NCBI RefSeq assembly: GCF_003852425.1
Contig: NZ_QAJN01000001.1
Span: forward strand, 307,009 to 371,008
Reading direction: 5' to 3'
Source: Paucibacter sp. KBW04
GTDB lineage: Bacteria; Pseudomonadota; Gammaproteobacteria; Burkholderiales; Burkholderiaceae_C
DNA length: 64,000 nt
Below are positions 1 through 9,900 of this stretch, in pieces. The notes beneath the pieces were generated by a model that saw only the letters and a list, made by a program, of their open reading frames with translations, searched no databases and was not told the DNA's origin. A program made the translations under genes and the position numbers. Positions within the stretch are counted from its first letter, which is position 1; each line of letters opens with the position of its first letter.

Positions 1-3000
1 CAGGTCGGCAGCGCTGCCGCCAATCTGGGTGCGCCACTCGGTGTGAGCAAAGCCTTGCACCCAGCTCGGCACCTCGGCCGCGGGCATGGCGGGCGCGATG
101 CCATTGCCCTGGCCCAGCTTGCAGCCCATGCGCAGCAAGGCCTGGGCATGGGCGCTCGATTCGACGCCTTCGGCCACCACGCTGCAGCCAAAGGTGCGGG
201 CCAGGCCGATGACGCCTTCCACCAAGGCGCTGTCCTGCGGGTCGATCAGCATGTTTTGCACAAAGGATCGATCGATTTTGAGCGCATCGACCGGCAAGCG
301 CTTCAGATAGGTGAGGGTGGAGTAGCCGGTGCCGAAGTCGTCCAGCGCAAAGCTCACGCCAAAAGTACGGCAGCGCTGGATCAGGGCATGGGTGGCGTCA
401 ACATCGGCCAGGGCAGCCGACTCCAGCACCTCCAGGCAGAGGTGGCGAGCGACGGGTTCGGGGTGGCGGCGGATCAGCTCCAGCAGGCGCTGAGAAAAAT
501 CAGGCATCTGCAGCTGGCGTGCCGTCACATTGACGCTGACCTGCAGCGGCAGGCCCTCCTGCAGCCAAAGGGCACATTGCTTCAGCGCTTGCTCGATCAC
601 CCAGTCTCCGACTTGCACCGCCAGGCCGGTGGATTCGATCAAGGGCAAAAAGTGCAGGGGCGAGAGCAGGCCGCGGTCCGGGTGTTGCCAGCGCAGCAAG
701 GCTTCCATGCCCAGCACCTCGCCGCTCTGCATATCGATCTTGGGTTGGTAGAAGAGTTGCAGCTCGCCGGCATCCAGGGCCTGTTGCACCCGGGCCAAGG
801 CGATCAGGCTGGCCTCATCGCGCAGGCGCTTGGCGGTGTCAAACAGCTGGAAAGCGTTGCGGCCGCTGTGCTTGACGCGGTAGAGCGCATGGCCGGCGTG
901 GCGCATCAAGGTCTCGGCATCGGAGTTGTCCTGCGGGTAGACGGTGGCGCCAATGCTGGCGGTGATGCTGAGCACCAAGGCTTCCGCGCCGCTCTCGGCG
1001 GAGGATTCCAGGCGATAAGGCATGGAGAGCACCTTGAGCAGGCGTTCCAGGGCCAGATGGGTTTCTTCTTGGCTGCTGCTGCGCAGGAGCAGGGCAAACT
1101 CATCACCGCTCAGGCGTGCGACGGTGTCGGCCCATTGAGGGGCGCTGCGCAGTGCGTTCTTCAGGCGCAGCGCCACTTGCCGCAGCAAGGCGTCCGCCAC
1201 ATCGCTGCCGCGCTGGCTGTTGATGCGTTTGAACTGGTCCAGGTCGACGCGGCAGATGCTGAGGCGAAAGCCCTCCCGTTCGGCTTGCTGCAAGCCTGCG
1301 TTCAGGCGGCGCATGAACTCCTCCTGATTGGGCAGATGGGTCAAGGCGTCAAAGCGAGACTGGCGCTCCAGCAGTTCCTGTTGCAGCAAAGTGGTAGTGA
1401 GGTCGGTGACGGTCACCACCCGGTAGCGCAGCGGGCCCTCGGGTTCGGGGATGGTGGAGACGGTCAGCTGCAGTTGGCAGGGGCTGCCGTCAGCGCGTTC
1501 GGTCTGCACCCGGCATTGCCAAAAGCCTTGGCTGGCCAGGCCCGCCTGCATTTGCGCCGGGTCCAGGCCGGAGCGGCGCAAGGTGGCCGCGCTGAGCGGG
1601 GCGGCGGTCTGGCCGATCAAGGCCTCGCGGCTCGCGCCCAGCATCTCGCAGTAGCTGGGGTTGACGTCCAGCACCTGGTTGTCCAGATCGGTCAGCATCA
1701 AGCCCTCATGCATATGCTGGAACAGGCTGATGCTCATGCGTTGCCGCTCTTCCGCCGTGTGGCGCCAGGAGACGTCGGCCAGTGTGCACTGCAGATAGAG
1801 CGCCCGGCCCGGCCGGCCGCCATGAAAGCTGCGCTCCTGCACCAGGGCGCGCAGCTCGAAATGCCGCCATTCCTTGCCCCTGACCAGCAGGCGAACCGTC
1901 TCGCGACAGCTGTCCTTGCCCACGGCGGGCAGCAGGCCTTCCAGAGCCTGTCGCACCCGCTCGCGGTCCAGTGGGTGGGAGGCCTCCAGCCATTGGCCGA
2001 TGGGCGCATGGGCGCTTGCGAGCGGACCCAACTCGCGCAGCCACAGCGGCGAAGCGCTGACCAGGCTCGCGCCCTGCGGGCTTAAGCGCCATTCGGCCTG
2101 GGCCAGATCGGCATTGGCCAAGACGCGCTGCCAGTCTTGCTGGCGTTCATTCAGCTGCGCCTTCAAGGTGCCGGCTAGCAAAGGGATGGCGCTCAAGCTG
2201 GCCAGATAGCCCCAGAGCAGCAAGAGGCCGTCCGCCCCCACGGCCAGAGGCCCCAAGCCCTGGGCGCTGGCCAGCAAGACCATGGCACTGAAGGCCAAGG
2301 CGCTCAAGCTGGGCAAGGCGCGGCCCTGGCCCAAGCTCATGGCCGAGAGCAGCAGATGGGGAAGGAACACCCATGCAGCCGCGCCGGGCGAGTTGCCCTT
2401 TGGCACGGCGAAAAAAGCGGCGGCGCTGGCCAGCAAGGCCAGGCTCAGCAGCAGCTGTAGCGGCAGCTCCACCCGGTGCGCGCGCGCAATCCCTTGCTGT
2501 TCGGGGGCTTTGTGTTGCCAGAGCTCGCGTGCCGCCAGCCAGGCGGGAACCAGGCTCAGCACGCTGAACGCGTGGCTGGCGCTGCCCAAGGCCCAGGCCC
2601 GGCCGGGCGCTTGATCCGCTGGGCTGAGCAGCAGAGGCAAAAGGCCGCTGAGGGCCGGGCCTAGCGCCAGGGCTGCGGCGCAGAACAGCAGCAGATCGCG
2701 GCGGCGAGCCAGCTTGGGTTGGAAGTCCCAGCGCCGCAACCACAAGGCGGCGGCGGCCGGCCCCGCCAGTTCAAGCACTCTTTGCGCCGCCCAGGTCCAG
2801 CTGGGTTTGAGTGGGCCGAACGAGGGGGAGGGGTCTTGGGCCAATAGCGTTAGCAGCAGAGCAGAAACACCTAGCAGCAGGCCGGGGAGTGCGCGTTGGC
2901 CGCGCCAGAAAAAGGCCAGCAAGGCAAGCGCGGCCGGCGGCCAGATCAGGGGGGCTGCGCTCGCCGATGAAAAACTGGCCAGGCCTAGCCAGGCGCAAAG

Positions 3001-3153
3001 CAGATAGGCCAGGGCCAGCAAAGGCGTCTGCGCGAACTCCAGCAGCCAAGGCCGGGCGACCGGCTTGCTTGGGTTCGCGGGGGCGACGGCGATGTTGTCC
3101 AAATCATCCACGAATAATTGCTGCGGCGCAGGGCTGCAAAAAGGGGTGAGCAT
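1..3153 (-). CDS. Membrane MASE1-PAS-GGDEF-EAL cyclic-di-GMP signalling protein, C-terminus cut by window edge
   Basis: The minus-strand frame starting with ATG at 3153 stays open for 1051 codons to base 1, so the protein continues off the window. Residues about 25-330 are a MASE1-like membrane sensor of hydrophobic helices. A PAS domain follows at about 475-590. The GGDEF domain carries SGDEF at residues 682-686, a variant of GGDEF. The EAL domain begins near 795 with EALLRW at 817 and the conserved DDFGTGYS and VAEGVE motifs further on. By family it makes and/or degrades cyclic di-GMP at the inner membrane. The EAL motifs look intact. The first Gly of GGDEF is Ser, which often still permits cyclase activity, so the net direction is unknown. 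The input signal is not identifiable. Confidence 0.9.
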   Translation of the reverse strand, partial: MLTPFCSPAPQQLFVDDLDNIAVAPANPSKPVARPWLLEFAQTPLLALAYLLCAWLGLASFSSASAAPLIWPPAALALLAFFWRGQRALPGLLLGVSALLLTLLAQDPSPSFGPLKPSWTWAAQRVLELAGPAAAALWLRRWDFQPKLARRRDLLLFCAAALALGPALSGLLPLLLSPADQAPGRAWALGSASHAFSVLSLVPAWLAARELWQHKAPEQQGIARAHRVELPLQLLLSLALLASAAAFFAVPKGNSPGAAAWVFLPHLLLSAMSLGQGRALPSLSALAFSAMVLLASAQGLGPLAVGADGLLLLWGYLASLSAIPLLAGTLKAQLNERQQDWQRVLANADLAQAEWRLSPQGASLVSASPLWLRELGPLASAHAPIGQWLEASHPLDRERVRQALEGLLPAVGKDSCRETVRLLVRGKEWRHFELRALVQERSFHGGRPGRALYLQCTLADVSWRHTAEERQRMSISLFQHMHEGLMLTDLDNQVLDVNPSYCEMLGASREALIGQTAAPLSAATLRRSGLDPAQMQAGLASQGFWQCRVQTERADGSPCQLQLTVSTIPEPEGPLRYRVVTVTDLTTTLLQQELLERQSRFDALTHLPNQEEFMRRLNAGLQQAEREGFRLSICRVDLDQFKRINSQRGSDVADALLRQVALRLKNALRSAPQWADTVARLSGDEFALLLRSSSQEETHLALERLLKVLSMPYRLESSAESGAEALVLSITASIGATVYPQDNSDAETLMRHAGHALYRVKHSGRNAFQLFDTAKRLRDEASLIALARVQQALDAGELQLFYQPKIDMQSGEVLGMEALLRWQHPDRGLLSPLHFLPLIESTGLAVQVGDWVIEQALKQCALWLQEGLPLQVSVNVTARQLQMPDFSQRLLELIRRHPEPVARHLCLEVLESAALADVDATHALIQRCRTFGVSFALDDFGTGYSTLTYLKRLPVDALKIDRSFVQNMLIDPQDSALVEGVIGLARTFGCSVVAEGVESSAHAQALLRMGCKLGQGNGIAPAMPAAEVPSWVQGFAHTEWRTQIGGSAADL

Positions 3154-3419
3154 TGGCTTGTCAAAGGTCCAGCGCGAGGTTTCAGGACCAGACAATCAGC
3201 GCGAAACCGCCTCGTGAATACTGTCAAAAGCTTGGACCAGGGGGGAATCCTAGCAGTTGCTAGTACGCACTTTAGGGTGTTTGCCCCCTCGATTCGAGTG
3301 GGCGGGAAAACCTTGGTGCAGTGCGGCAAAAGACTTGTGAAAGGCGCTGCTCAAATCCCTGCGCGCTGGCCTGGTTTGAACTTCGGCCCAGCCTCGATTT
3401 GTGCCGAGCTTTCGTGGGC
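3154..3419. other. Intergenic region between the EAL protein and hns, with a short palindrome
   Basis: No gene is seen here. It must hold the promoter of the GGDEF-EAL gene. A 14-base inverted repeat, CTAGCA-GT-TGCTAG, lies at 3250-3263, about 100 bases upstream of that start. A TTGACA on the minus strand lies at 3222-3227, but I see no matching -10 element at normal spacing, so I do not call a promoter. Confidence 0.4.
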
Positions 3420-3447
3420 AAAAAAAAGGCCACCACAGTGGGTGACC
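3420..3447 (-). terminator. Rho-independent terminator of the H-NS-like gene
   Basis: On the minus strand a hairpin with arms GGTCACC and GGTGGCC (7 bp, one G-U pair, loop of six) is followed directly by a run of eight T. It lies 47 bases past the stop codon of the H-NS-like gene. Confidence 0.8.
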
Positions 3448-3494
3448 TTGATTTGATTTGCGCAGTGATTAATTCACCGGCGCTGACCGCGTAC

Positions 3495-3791
3495 TCAGAC
3501 GTGGAAGTCGGCCAGATTGGCGCCGGCGGCGATAGCGGCCTTCAACCATTTAGGTTGCAGACCGCGGCCGCTCCAAGTTTCACCAGTGGCTTGGTTGCGG
3601 TACTTCACGGCAACCTTGGAAACCTTGGCGGCCTTAGGCGTGCGGGTGCTCAGATCTGCAGCCGTCAAACCATAGTCCGACATCAGGGACTTGACCTTCG
3701 CAATGGCCTCGGCGCGCTCGCGCTCCTTGGTTTGCGAAATTTGTTCATCAAGCGCGGCCCGTTGGGCCAAAAGGTCTTTGAGAGAAGACAT
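3495..3791 (-). CDS. H-NS family nucleoid-associated protein (short form)
   Basis: 98 residues. The N-terminal half (MSSLKDLLAQRAALDEQI...) is a predicted coiled-coil oligomerisation region. The C-terminal half carries the H-NS DNA-binding signature, here KYRNQATGETWSGRGLQPKW, where family members have YR-(N/D)P-x(4)-TW-(S/T)G-RG-xxPxW. It is expected to bind curved AT-rich DNA and silence genes. Burkholderiales carry several such small paralogues. I chose ATG at 3791 rather than TTG at 3797 because a GAGGA ribosome site lies seven bases upstream of the ATG. It is monocistronic, with its own terminator. Which paralogue this is cannot be told from the sequence. Confidence 0.9.
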   Translation of the reverse strand: MSSLKDLLAQRAALDEQISQTKERERAEAIAKVKSLMSDYGLTAADLSTRTPKAAKVSKVAVKYRNQATGETWSGRGLQPKWLKAAIAAGANLADFHV

Positions 3792-3838
3792 ATGCAAATC
3801 CTCGCGAAATAGGGGTGAGGCAAAACCTGGACGGGCCC

Positions 3839-3844
3839 ATTATA
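3839..3844 (-). promoter_or_regulatory. Probable -10 box of the H-NS-like gene
   Basis: The minus strand reads TATAAT exactly, about 48 bases upstream of the chosen ATG. No good -35 hexamer is seen at 16-18 bases, so the promoter may depend on an activator or be weak. Confidence 0.45.
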
Positions 3845-3868
3845 GGCATGGGAGAAAAGAAACATCCA

Positions 3869-3889
3869 GACCCGGAGTTTTACCGGGCC
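3869..3889 (-). terminator. Possible terminator downstream of the Fe(III)-binding protein gene
   Basis: Arms GGCCCGG and CCGGGTC with a seven-base loop, followed on the minus strand by a T-rich but interrupted tail. It lies about 100 bases past the stop of the binding-protein gene and just upstream of the hns promoter. The tail is imperfect. Confidence 0.4.
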
Positions 3890-3986
3890 TTCATTTGTTG
3901 TCTTTTTGTGTGTGTTTGCATATGCCGGAAGTCAGGGGCGGGCGGGTATCTCCCAGGTAGATACTGCCGCCCCCGCCACTTTCAAA

Positions 3987-5033
3987 TCACTTGTAGCCGA
4001 CCCGGTCGAGCAGCTGCTGCACCTTGGGCAGATTCGGGCCAATCGCGGCCACCGGAATGGTTTCGCTCTTGAAGTTACCCAGTGCTGCCAGGGCCGGATT
4101 GGCGGGGCGCAAGCCAGCCACGGCGGGCCATTCGTTATTGCCGTTGGCGAAATAGCCTTGCGCCTCGTCGCTGCTCAAATATTCAAGGAATTTGATCGCG
4201 TTTTCGCGATTCTTGGCATGCTTGGCCACGGCGCCGCCGGCGATATTGATGTGGGTGCCCCAGCTTTGTTGATTAGGGAAAACCACGGCGATTTTCTCTA
4301 CCGCCGCGCGGTCGTCCGGCTTGTCCGAACGCATCATCCGAGCCAAATAGTAAGTGTTGGTGATGGCGACGCCGCATTCACCGCTGGCCACGGCCTTGAT
4401 TTGATCGGTATCGCCACCCTTGGGGGCGCGGGCCATATTGCTGACCACACCTTTGAGCCAAGTTTCGGTGGCGGCTGCGCCCAGATGCTCATACACCGAG
4501 CCAAATAGCGAGAGGTTGTAGGGGTGCGAACCCGAGCGGGTGCAAACCCGGCCCTTATTCTTGGGGTCACCCAAATCCTCGTAGTTCAGCACATCTTGTT
4601 TCTTGACGTTCAATTTGTTGTAAACGATCACGCGGGCGCGTGTCGACAGGCCAAACCAAGCCGTGCCCTTGTCGCTGGCCTTGGCGCGCAAATGGGCGGG
4701 GATTCTTTGTTCCAGCACGGTGGATTTGACGGGCAGGAATAGATCGTCTTCTTCAGCCTGCCAAAGGCGTGCGGCATCCACCAGCAAAACCACGTCGGCC
4801 GGGCTGGCCCCGCCTTCGCTTTTCAGGCGAGCCAGCAGGCCGGCATCGTCGGTATCCACCCGGTTGATTCGAATACCGGTGGCCTTGGTGAAATTGGCGT
4901 AGAGCGCTTCGTCGGTTTGATAGTGACGGGCCGAATAGAGATTCAGGACTTTGTCCTGGGCCGTGACGGCTGTAGCCAGCGCGCTCAAAACAGCGGCGGT
5001 CAGCAGGGGTTTTGCAAAGCGGGTGATACGCAT
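3987..5033 (-). CDS. Fe(III) ABC transporter periplasmic substrate-binding protein (FbpA/FutA type)
   Basis: 348 residues with a Sec signal peptide (MRITRFAKPLLTAAVLSALA..., likely cleavage after ATAVTA). The mature protein starts KVLNLYSARHYQTDEALY, typical of the FbpA/FutA ferric-binding family, and has the paired tyrosines (TNTYYLARM) that in this family bind iron. It should capture periplasmic Fe(III) for an inner-membrane ABC importer. No permease or ATPase gene is adjacent, so it is an orphan that must work with a transporter encoded elsewhere. A perfect Fur-type palindrome lies 48 bases upstream of the ATG, which suggests repression when iron is plentiful. Confidence 0.9.
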   Translation of the reverse strand: MRITRFAKPLLTAAVLSALATAVTAQDKVLNLYSARHYQTDEALYANFTKATGIRINRVDTDDAGLLARLKSEGGASPADVVLLVDAARLWQAEEDDLFLPVKSTVLEQRIPAHLRAKASDKGTAWFGLSTRARVIVYNKLNVKKQDVLNYEDLGDPKNKGRVCTRSGSHPYNLSLFGSVYEHLGAAATETWLKGVVSNMARAPKGGDTDQIKAVASGECGVAITNTYYLARMMRSDKPDDRAAVEKIAVVFPNQQSWGTHINIAGGAVAKHAKNRENAIKFLEYLSSDEAQGYFANGNNEWPAVAGLRPANPALAALGNFKSETIPVAAIGPNLPKVQQLLDRVGYK

Positions 5034-5080
5034 GGGGCTGGACTCCAGGCCTAGTGAAAAGATGGCCTGAAGTTTACCTC

Positions 5081-5101
5081 AAACAAGAATGATTCTTGTT
5101 T
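5081..5101 (-). promoter_or_regulatory. Fur box upstream of the Fe(III)-binding protein gene
   Basis: A perfect 10-1-10 inverted repeat: arm AAACAAGAAT, central G, then the complementary arm ATTCTTGTTT. It resembles the Fur consensus (AATGATAATCATT-type repeats) and sits where a promoter for the iron-binding protein is expected. Fur recognition is inferred from sequence and context. Confidence 0.8.
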
Positions 5102-5156
5102 ATCTGCTGCACGAGCTCATTGCGAGCCCATGGTTTTTACAGCTTTGGAGCTTCGC

Positions 5157-5429
5157 TCAAGCCGCTGGCGGGACATAGCCCGCCACCGCTTCGGCACCCG
5201 TGCCAAAGAAGAATTGCTCCATCTGGCGGGCCAGGTATTGGCGGGCGCGCAGATCGGCCAGGTTCAGGCGGTTTTCATTCACCAGCATGGTCTGGTGCTT
5301 GAGCCACAGGGCCCAGGCTTCCTTGCTGACTTCTTGATAAATGCGCTTGCCCAGATCGCCGGGGTAGGGCGCGAAGTCCAGGCCATCGCCTTCTTTCTTC
5401 AAATAAACACATTGCACGGTGCGAGCCAT
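5157..5429 (-). CDS. yggX: YggX family Fe(II) trafficking / oxidative damage protection protein
   Basis: 90 residues, the usual YggX size. It begins [19 protein letters not shown] with the single conserved Cys at position 7, followed by [18 protein letters not shown] and [10 protein letters not shown], all hallmarks of the family. YggX protects Fe-S enzymes and DNA from oxidants, probably by handling labile iron. It lies 80 bases downstream of argA on the same strand, so it may share its transcript. The Fur box beyond its 3' end serves the next gene. Confidence 0.93.
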   Translation of the reverse strand: MARTVQCVYLKKEGDGLDFAPYPGDLGKRIYQEVSKEAWALWLKHQTMLVNENRLNLADLRARQYLARQMEQFFFGTGAEAVAGYVPPAA

Positions 5430-5509
5430 GGCGATACCTCTTCAGAAAAGTCGAGAAAAATGCTTGGGGCGCACTGTAGCGCCCCGCTAAAAACAGGGCT
5501 TGGGCGGGG

Positions 5510-6850
5510 TCAAGCGATCTTCTTGACCAGCACCTGGGAGCGGCGGTCCCAGTTGTATTTGCGCTTGCGCTCTTCGGGCAGCCATTCCGGGTCTACCTGC
5601 ACAAAACCGCGCTTGATGAACCAGTGCATGGTGCGGGTGGTCAGCACAAAAATACTGGACAGGCCCATGGCCTTGGCGCGCTGCTCCACACGCTTCAGGA
5701 TGCGGTCACCGTCGCCCTGGCCTTGCACGGCGGGCGAGACGGTCAGCGCCGCCATCTCGGCCGTCTTGGCCTCGACATAGGGGTAGAGCGCCGCACAGCC
5801 GAAGATCACCCCGTCGTGCTCGATGACGGTGTAGACCTCGACATCGCGTTCGATCTCGGTGCGGTCGCGCTTGACCAGGGTGCCGTCGCGCTCGAAGGGC
5901 TCGATCAGGGCAATGATGCCGGCCACATCGTCGGAGCTGGCCTCGCGCAGGCTTTCCAGTTTCTCGTCCACCACCATGGTGCCGATGCCGTCGTGGGTGT
6001 AGACCTCTTGCAGCAGGGCGCCATCCACCGCCAGCGGCAGGATGTGGGAGCGCTCCACGCCGCCCAAGCAGGCCCGCACGCAGTGCTGCAGATAAAAGCC
6101 CACATCGGTGGGGGAGGTCGGCTTGGGGCTGGCGGCCAAGAGGCGCTGGGCGTCTCTGACGGCCAACTCGGTGTCGATGGGGCTGGCCGGGTCCTTGGGG
6201 TTCTCGGGCACGCCCGCCACCTCGCAGACGAACAAGAGCTTGTCGGCCTGCAGGGCGATGGCGGTGCTGGTGGCCACATCTTCCATGCTCAGATTGAAGG
6301 CCTCGCCGGTGGGCGAGAAGCCAAAGGGCGAGAGCAGCACGATGGCGCCGATGTCGATGGCCTTCTGGATGGCCGTGGCATCGACCTTGCGCACCACGCC
6401 GCTGTGCTGGAAGTCGACGCCGTCCACGATGCCCACGGGCCTAGCGGTCAGGAAATTGCCCGACACCACCCGCACGGCCGCATTTGCCATGGGCGTGTTG
6501 GGCAGGCCTTGGGAGAAGGCGGCTTCGATCTCAAAGCGCAGCTGGCCGGCGGCTTCTTGCGCGCAGTCCAGGGTCACGGCATCGGTGATGCGCATGCCTT
6601 GGCTGTAGCGGGCCGGGTGGCCCTTGGCCACCAATTGCTCATTCACCTGGGGGCGGAAACCATGCACCAAAACGATCTTGATGCCCATGGCATGCAGGAT
6701 GGCGAGGTCTTGGACAAAGGCGTTGAGCTTGCCGGCCGCCACCAGCTCACCGGTCATGCCGACCACAAAGGTCTCACCTCGGTAGGCGTGAATATAGGGC
6801 GCGACGGAGCGAAACCAGGGGACGAAGGTGTGGGGGAAAACCAGGCTCAT
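5510..6850 (-). CDS. argA: Amino-acid N-acetyltransferase (N-acetylglutamate synthase)
   Basis: 446 residues, the size of classical ArgA. An amino-acid-kinase-like domain (about 20-290, with FVVGMTGELV and KIVLVHGFRPQVN) precedes a GNAT acetyltransferase domain (about 300-445, with AALTVSPAVQGQGDGDRIL as the acetyl-CoA loop). It makes N-acetylglutamate from glutamate and acetyl-CoA, the first step of arginine synthesis, and is normally inhibited by arginine through the kinase-like domain. The ATG at 6850 gives the family start MSLVFPHTFVPWFRSVAPYI; the open frame runs further upstream but overlaps hrpA. Divergent from hrpA with 72 bases between. Confidence 0.95.
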   Translation of the reverse strand: MSLVFPHTFVPWFRSVAPYIHAYRGETFVVGMTGELVAAGKLNAFVQDLAILHAMGIKIVLVHGFRPQVNEQLVAKGHPARYSQGMRITDAVTLDCAQEAAGQLRFEIEAAFSQGLPNTPMANAAVRVVSGNFLTARPVGIVDGVDFQHSGVVRKVDATAIQKAIDIGAIVLLSPFGFSPTGEAFNLSMEDVATSTAIALQADKLLFVCEVAGVPENPKDPASPIDTELAVRDAQRLLAASPKPTSPTDVGFYLQHCVRACLGGVERSHILPLAVDGALLQEVYTHDGIGTMVVDEKLESLREASSDDVAGIIALIEPFERDGTLVKRDRTEIERDVEVYTVIEHDGVIFGCAALYPYVEAKTAEMAALTVSPAVQGQGDGDRILKRVEQRAKAMGLSSIFVLTTRTMHWFIKRGFVQVDPEWLPEERKRKYNWDRRSQVLVKKIA

Positions 6851-6922
6851 ACCGAGATTGTGCCGCAGTGATTCGGCGCTACCTTTAGCTTTGGTCTGCG
6901 GAGCACGGATAATCCGCGCCTC

Positions 6923-9900
6923 GTGAACGATCAGACCCCCAACCCCAAGCCGCACGCAGCGCGCCGGCCCAGGCCTCAGCAAGATGCCCGGATCCAAACC
7001 GCCAACCCGCTGCCTCCCATCACCTTCCCCGAATCGCTGCCCGTCTCCAGCCGGCGCGAGGACATCGCGCGGGCGCTGGCCGAGCATCAAGTCATCATCG
7101 TCTGTGGCGAGACCGGCTCGGGCAAAACCACCCAGTTGCCCAAGATCGCCTTGGCCCTGGGCCGCGGCCGTGCCAACACCGGCAAGCTGATCGGCCACAC
7201 CCAGCCGCGGCGCATCGCCGCCAGCAGCGTCGCCAAGCGCATCGCCGAGGAGTTGAAGACGCCGCTGGGCGAGATCGTCGGCTACAAGGTTCGATTCCAG
7301 GACCGCTTGCAGCCGGGGGCCAGCGTCAAGCTCATGACGGACGGTATTTTGCTGGCCGAGACCCAGACCGATCCGCTGCTCAAGGCTTACGACACGATCA
7401 TCATTGACGAGGCGCACGAGCGCTCGCTGAACATCGACTTCCTGCTCGGTTATCTGCGCGAGGTCTTGCCGCGTCGGCCGGACCTGAAGGTGATCGTTAC
7501 CTCGGCCACCATCGACGCCGACCGCTTCGCCAAGCATTTCGAGTCGGCCAAGGGCCCGGCGCCGGTCTTGATGGTCTCGGGCCGAACCTTCCCGGTCGAG
7601 CAACGCTACCGGCCGTTTGAGGAATCACGCGAGTACGACCTCAATAACGCGATCTGCGATGCGGTCGATGAGTTGTGGCGCGAGGGCGGGGGCGATGTTT
7701 TGGTCTTCCTGCCCGGCGAGCGCGAGATCCGCGAAGCCGCCGAGGCCTTGCGCAAGCACCACCCGCCCGGCGTCGAGGTGCTGCCTCTGTTCGCCCGCCT
7801 GTCGCAGCAGGAACAGGATCGCGTCTTCGAGCCTCACGGCCAGCGCCGCATTGTCTTGGCCACCAATGTGGCCGAAACCTCGCTGACCGTGCCCGGCATC
7901 CGTTATGTGATCGACCCCGGCAGCGCGCGAGTCAAGCGTTACAGCTACCGCAACAAGGTCGAGCAGCTGCAGATCGAGGCGGTCAGCCAAAGCTCGGCCA
8001 ATCAGCGCGCCGGGCGTTGCGGCCGCGTTTCCAACGGCATCTGCATCCGGCTTTACGACGAGAAGGACTTCCTCGCCCGTCCCAAATTCACCGACCCGGA
8101 AATCCTGCGTTCCTCCCTGGCCGGCGTGATCCTGCGCATGAAGGCCCTGGGTCTCGGCCAGGTGGACAACTTCCCCTTTATCGAGCCGCCGCCCCGCAAG
8201 GCGATTGCCGATGGTTACCAACTGCTGCAGGAGCTGGGCGCTGTCGATGACTTCAATGAGTTGACGCCGCTGGGCAAGGAGCTGTCGCGCTTGCCCCTGG
8301 ACCCGCGCGTGGGCCGCATGATTCTGGAAGCCCGTTCGCGCGAGGCCTTGAGCGAGATTCTCATCATCGCCAGCGCCCTGAGCGGCCAGGATGTGCGCGA
8401 CCGCCCCATGGAGCAGCAGCAGGCGGCGGACGAGAAGCACAAAAAGTTTGACGACGAGAAGAGCGAGTTCCTGGGCTATCTGAAGCTGTGGAAGTGGATC
8501 GAAGAGGCCAAAGGCGGCCACGGCGAACACAAGCTCAGCAACCGCCGCTACGAGGCCTTGCTGCGCGAAAACTTCGTCAGCCCGCGCCGGGTGCGGGAGT
8601 GGAAGGACATCTACTCTCAGCTGCACACCGTGGTGGCCGAGCAGGGCTGGCGCATGAATGGCAGCCCCGCAACTTACGAGCAAGTTCATCTGAGCATGTT
8701 GGCCGGCCTGCTGGGCAATCTGGGCTGCAAGAGCGATGAGGACGATTGGTACCTGGGGGCGCGCGGCATCAAGTTCTGGCGCCACCCCGGTGCCCACCTG
8801 AGCAAAAAGCCGGGCCGCTGGATCGTGGCCGCCGAGCTGGTGGACACCACCCGTTTGTTCGGCCGTGGCATTGCCAATATCGAGCCGCAATGGCTGCCCG
8901 GCATCGCCGGCCACTTGATCAAAACCCAGCTGCTGGAGCCGCACTGGGAGAAAAAAGCCGCCGAGGTGATCGCGCTGGAGCGGGCCACGCTGTACGGCAT
9001 CGTCATCTACAACAGCCGCCGGGTCAACTTCGGCAATGTGGACCCCAAGGCCGCGCGCGAGATCTTCATCCGCGAGGCCCTGGTCAATGGGGAATGGGAG
9101 TCACGCCTGCCCTTTCTGGCACACAACGCGCGCCAAATCAAAAAGGTGGAGGAGCTGGAGCACAAGTCCCGCCGCCAGGACGTGCTGGTCGATGACGAGC
9201 TGATCTACGCCTATTACGACAGCCAGCTGCCGCCTGATGTCTGCTCAGGCGCCACGCTGGAACGTTGGTACCGCCAGGCCAGCAAGGCCGAGCCCAAGCT
9301 CTTGCATCTGAGCCAAGACGAGCTGATGCGGCATGAGGCCGCCGGCGTCACCAGCAGCGCTTTTCCCAAGATGCTGCGTTTGGGTGGCGTGGACTGCGCG
9401 ACCGAGTATCTGCACCAGCCGGGCGATGCGCGCGACGGCGTCACCGTCACCGTGCCCATCTACGCCCTCAACCAGGTCAGCGAGGAGCGGGCCGAATGGC
9501 TGGTGCCCGGCATGTTGGAGGCCAAGATCATGGCCTTGCTGAAGAGCTTGCATCAGCGCCCGCGCTCGCGCCTGGTGCCGCTGCCGGACTTCATCAAGGA
9601 GTTCACCGCGACGCACACCTTCGCGCAAGGTGCTTTGGTTGAGGTCTTGCTGAAGGCGGTGAAAGAACGCAGCCAGATCGCGGTGCAGCGCAATGACTTC
9701 AAGTTAGAACAGCTGCAAGCCCATCTGTTCATGAACTTCCGCGTGGTGGACGAGCATGGCCGCCAGCTGGGCCAGGGCCGCAATCTGGCGGCTTTGAAGG
9801 CGGAGCTGGGCGGGCAGGCGCGTTCCGCCTTCCAGGCCTTGGCGGCGCTCAAGCTGCCGGCTTCGGCGCAACAGCAAGCGCCGGCCGCGCCGCTTCCGCC

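Noticed and set aside
43..2085. A plus-strand open frame of 680 codons
   Set aside because: It is the mirror of the minus-strand GGDEF-EAL gene, whose MASE1, PAS, GGDEF and EAL motifs read cleanly on the other strand. The plus-strand protein is His/Gln/Ala-rich with no recognisable domain.
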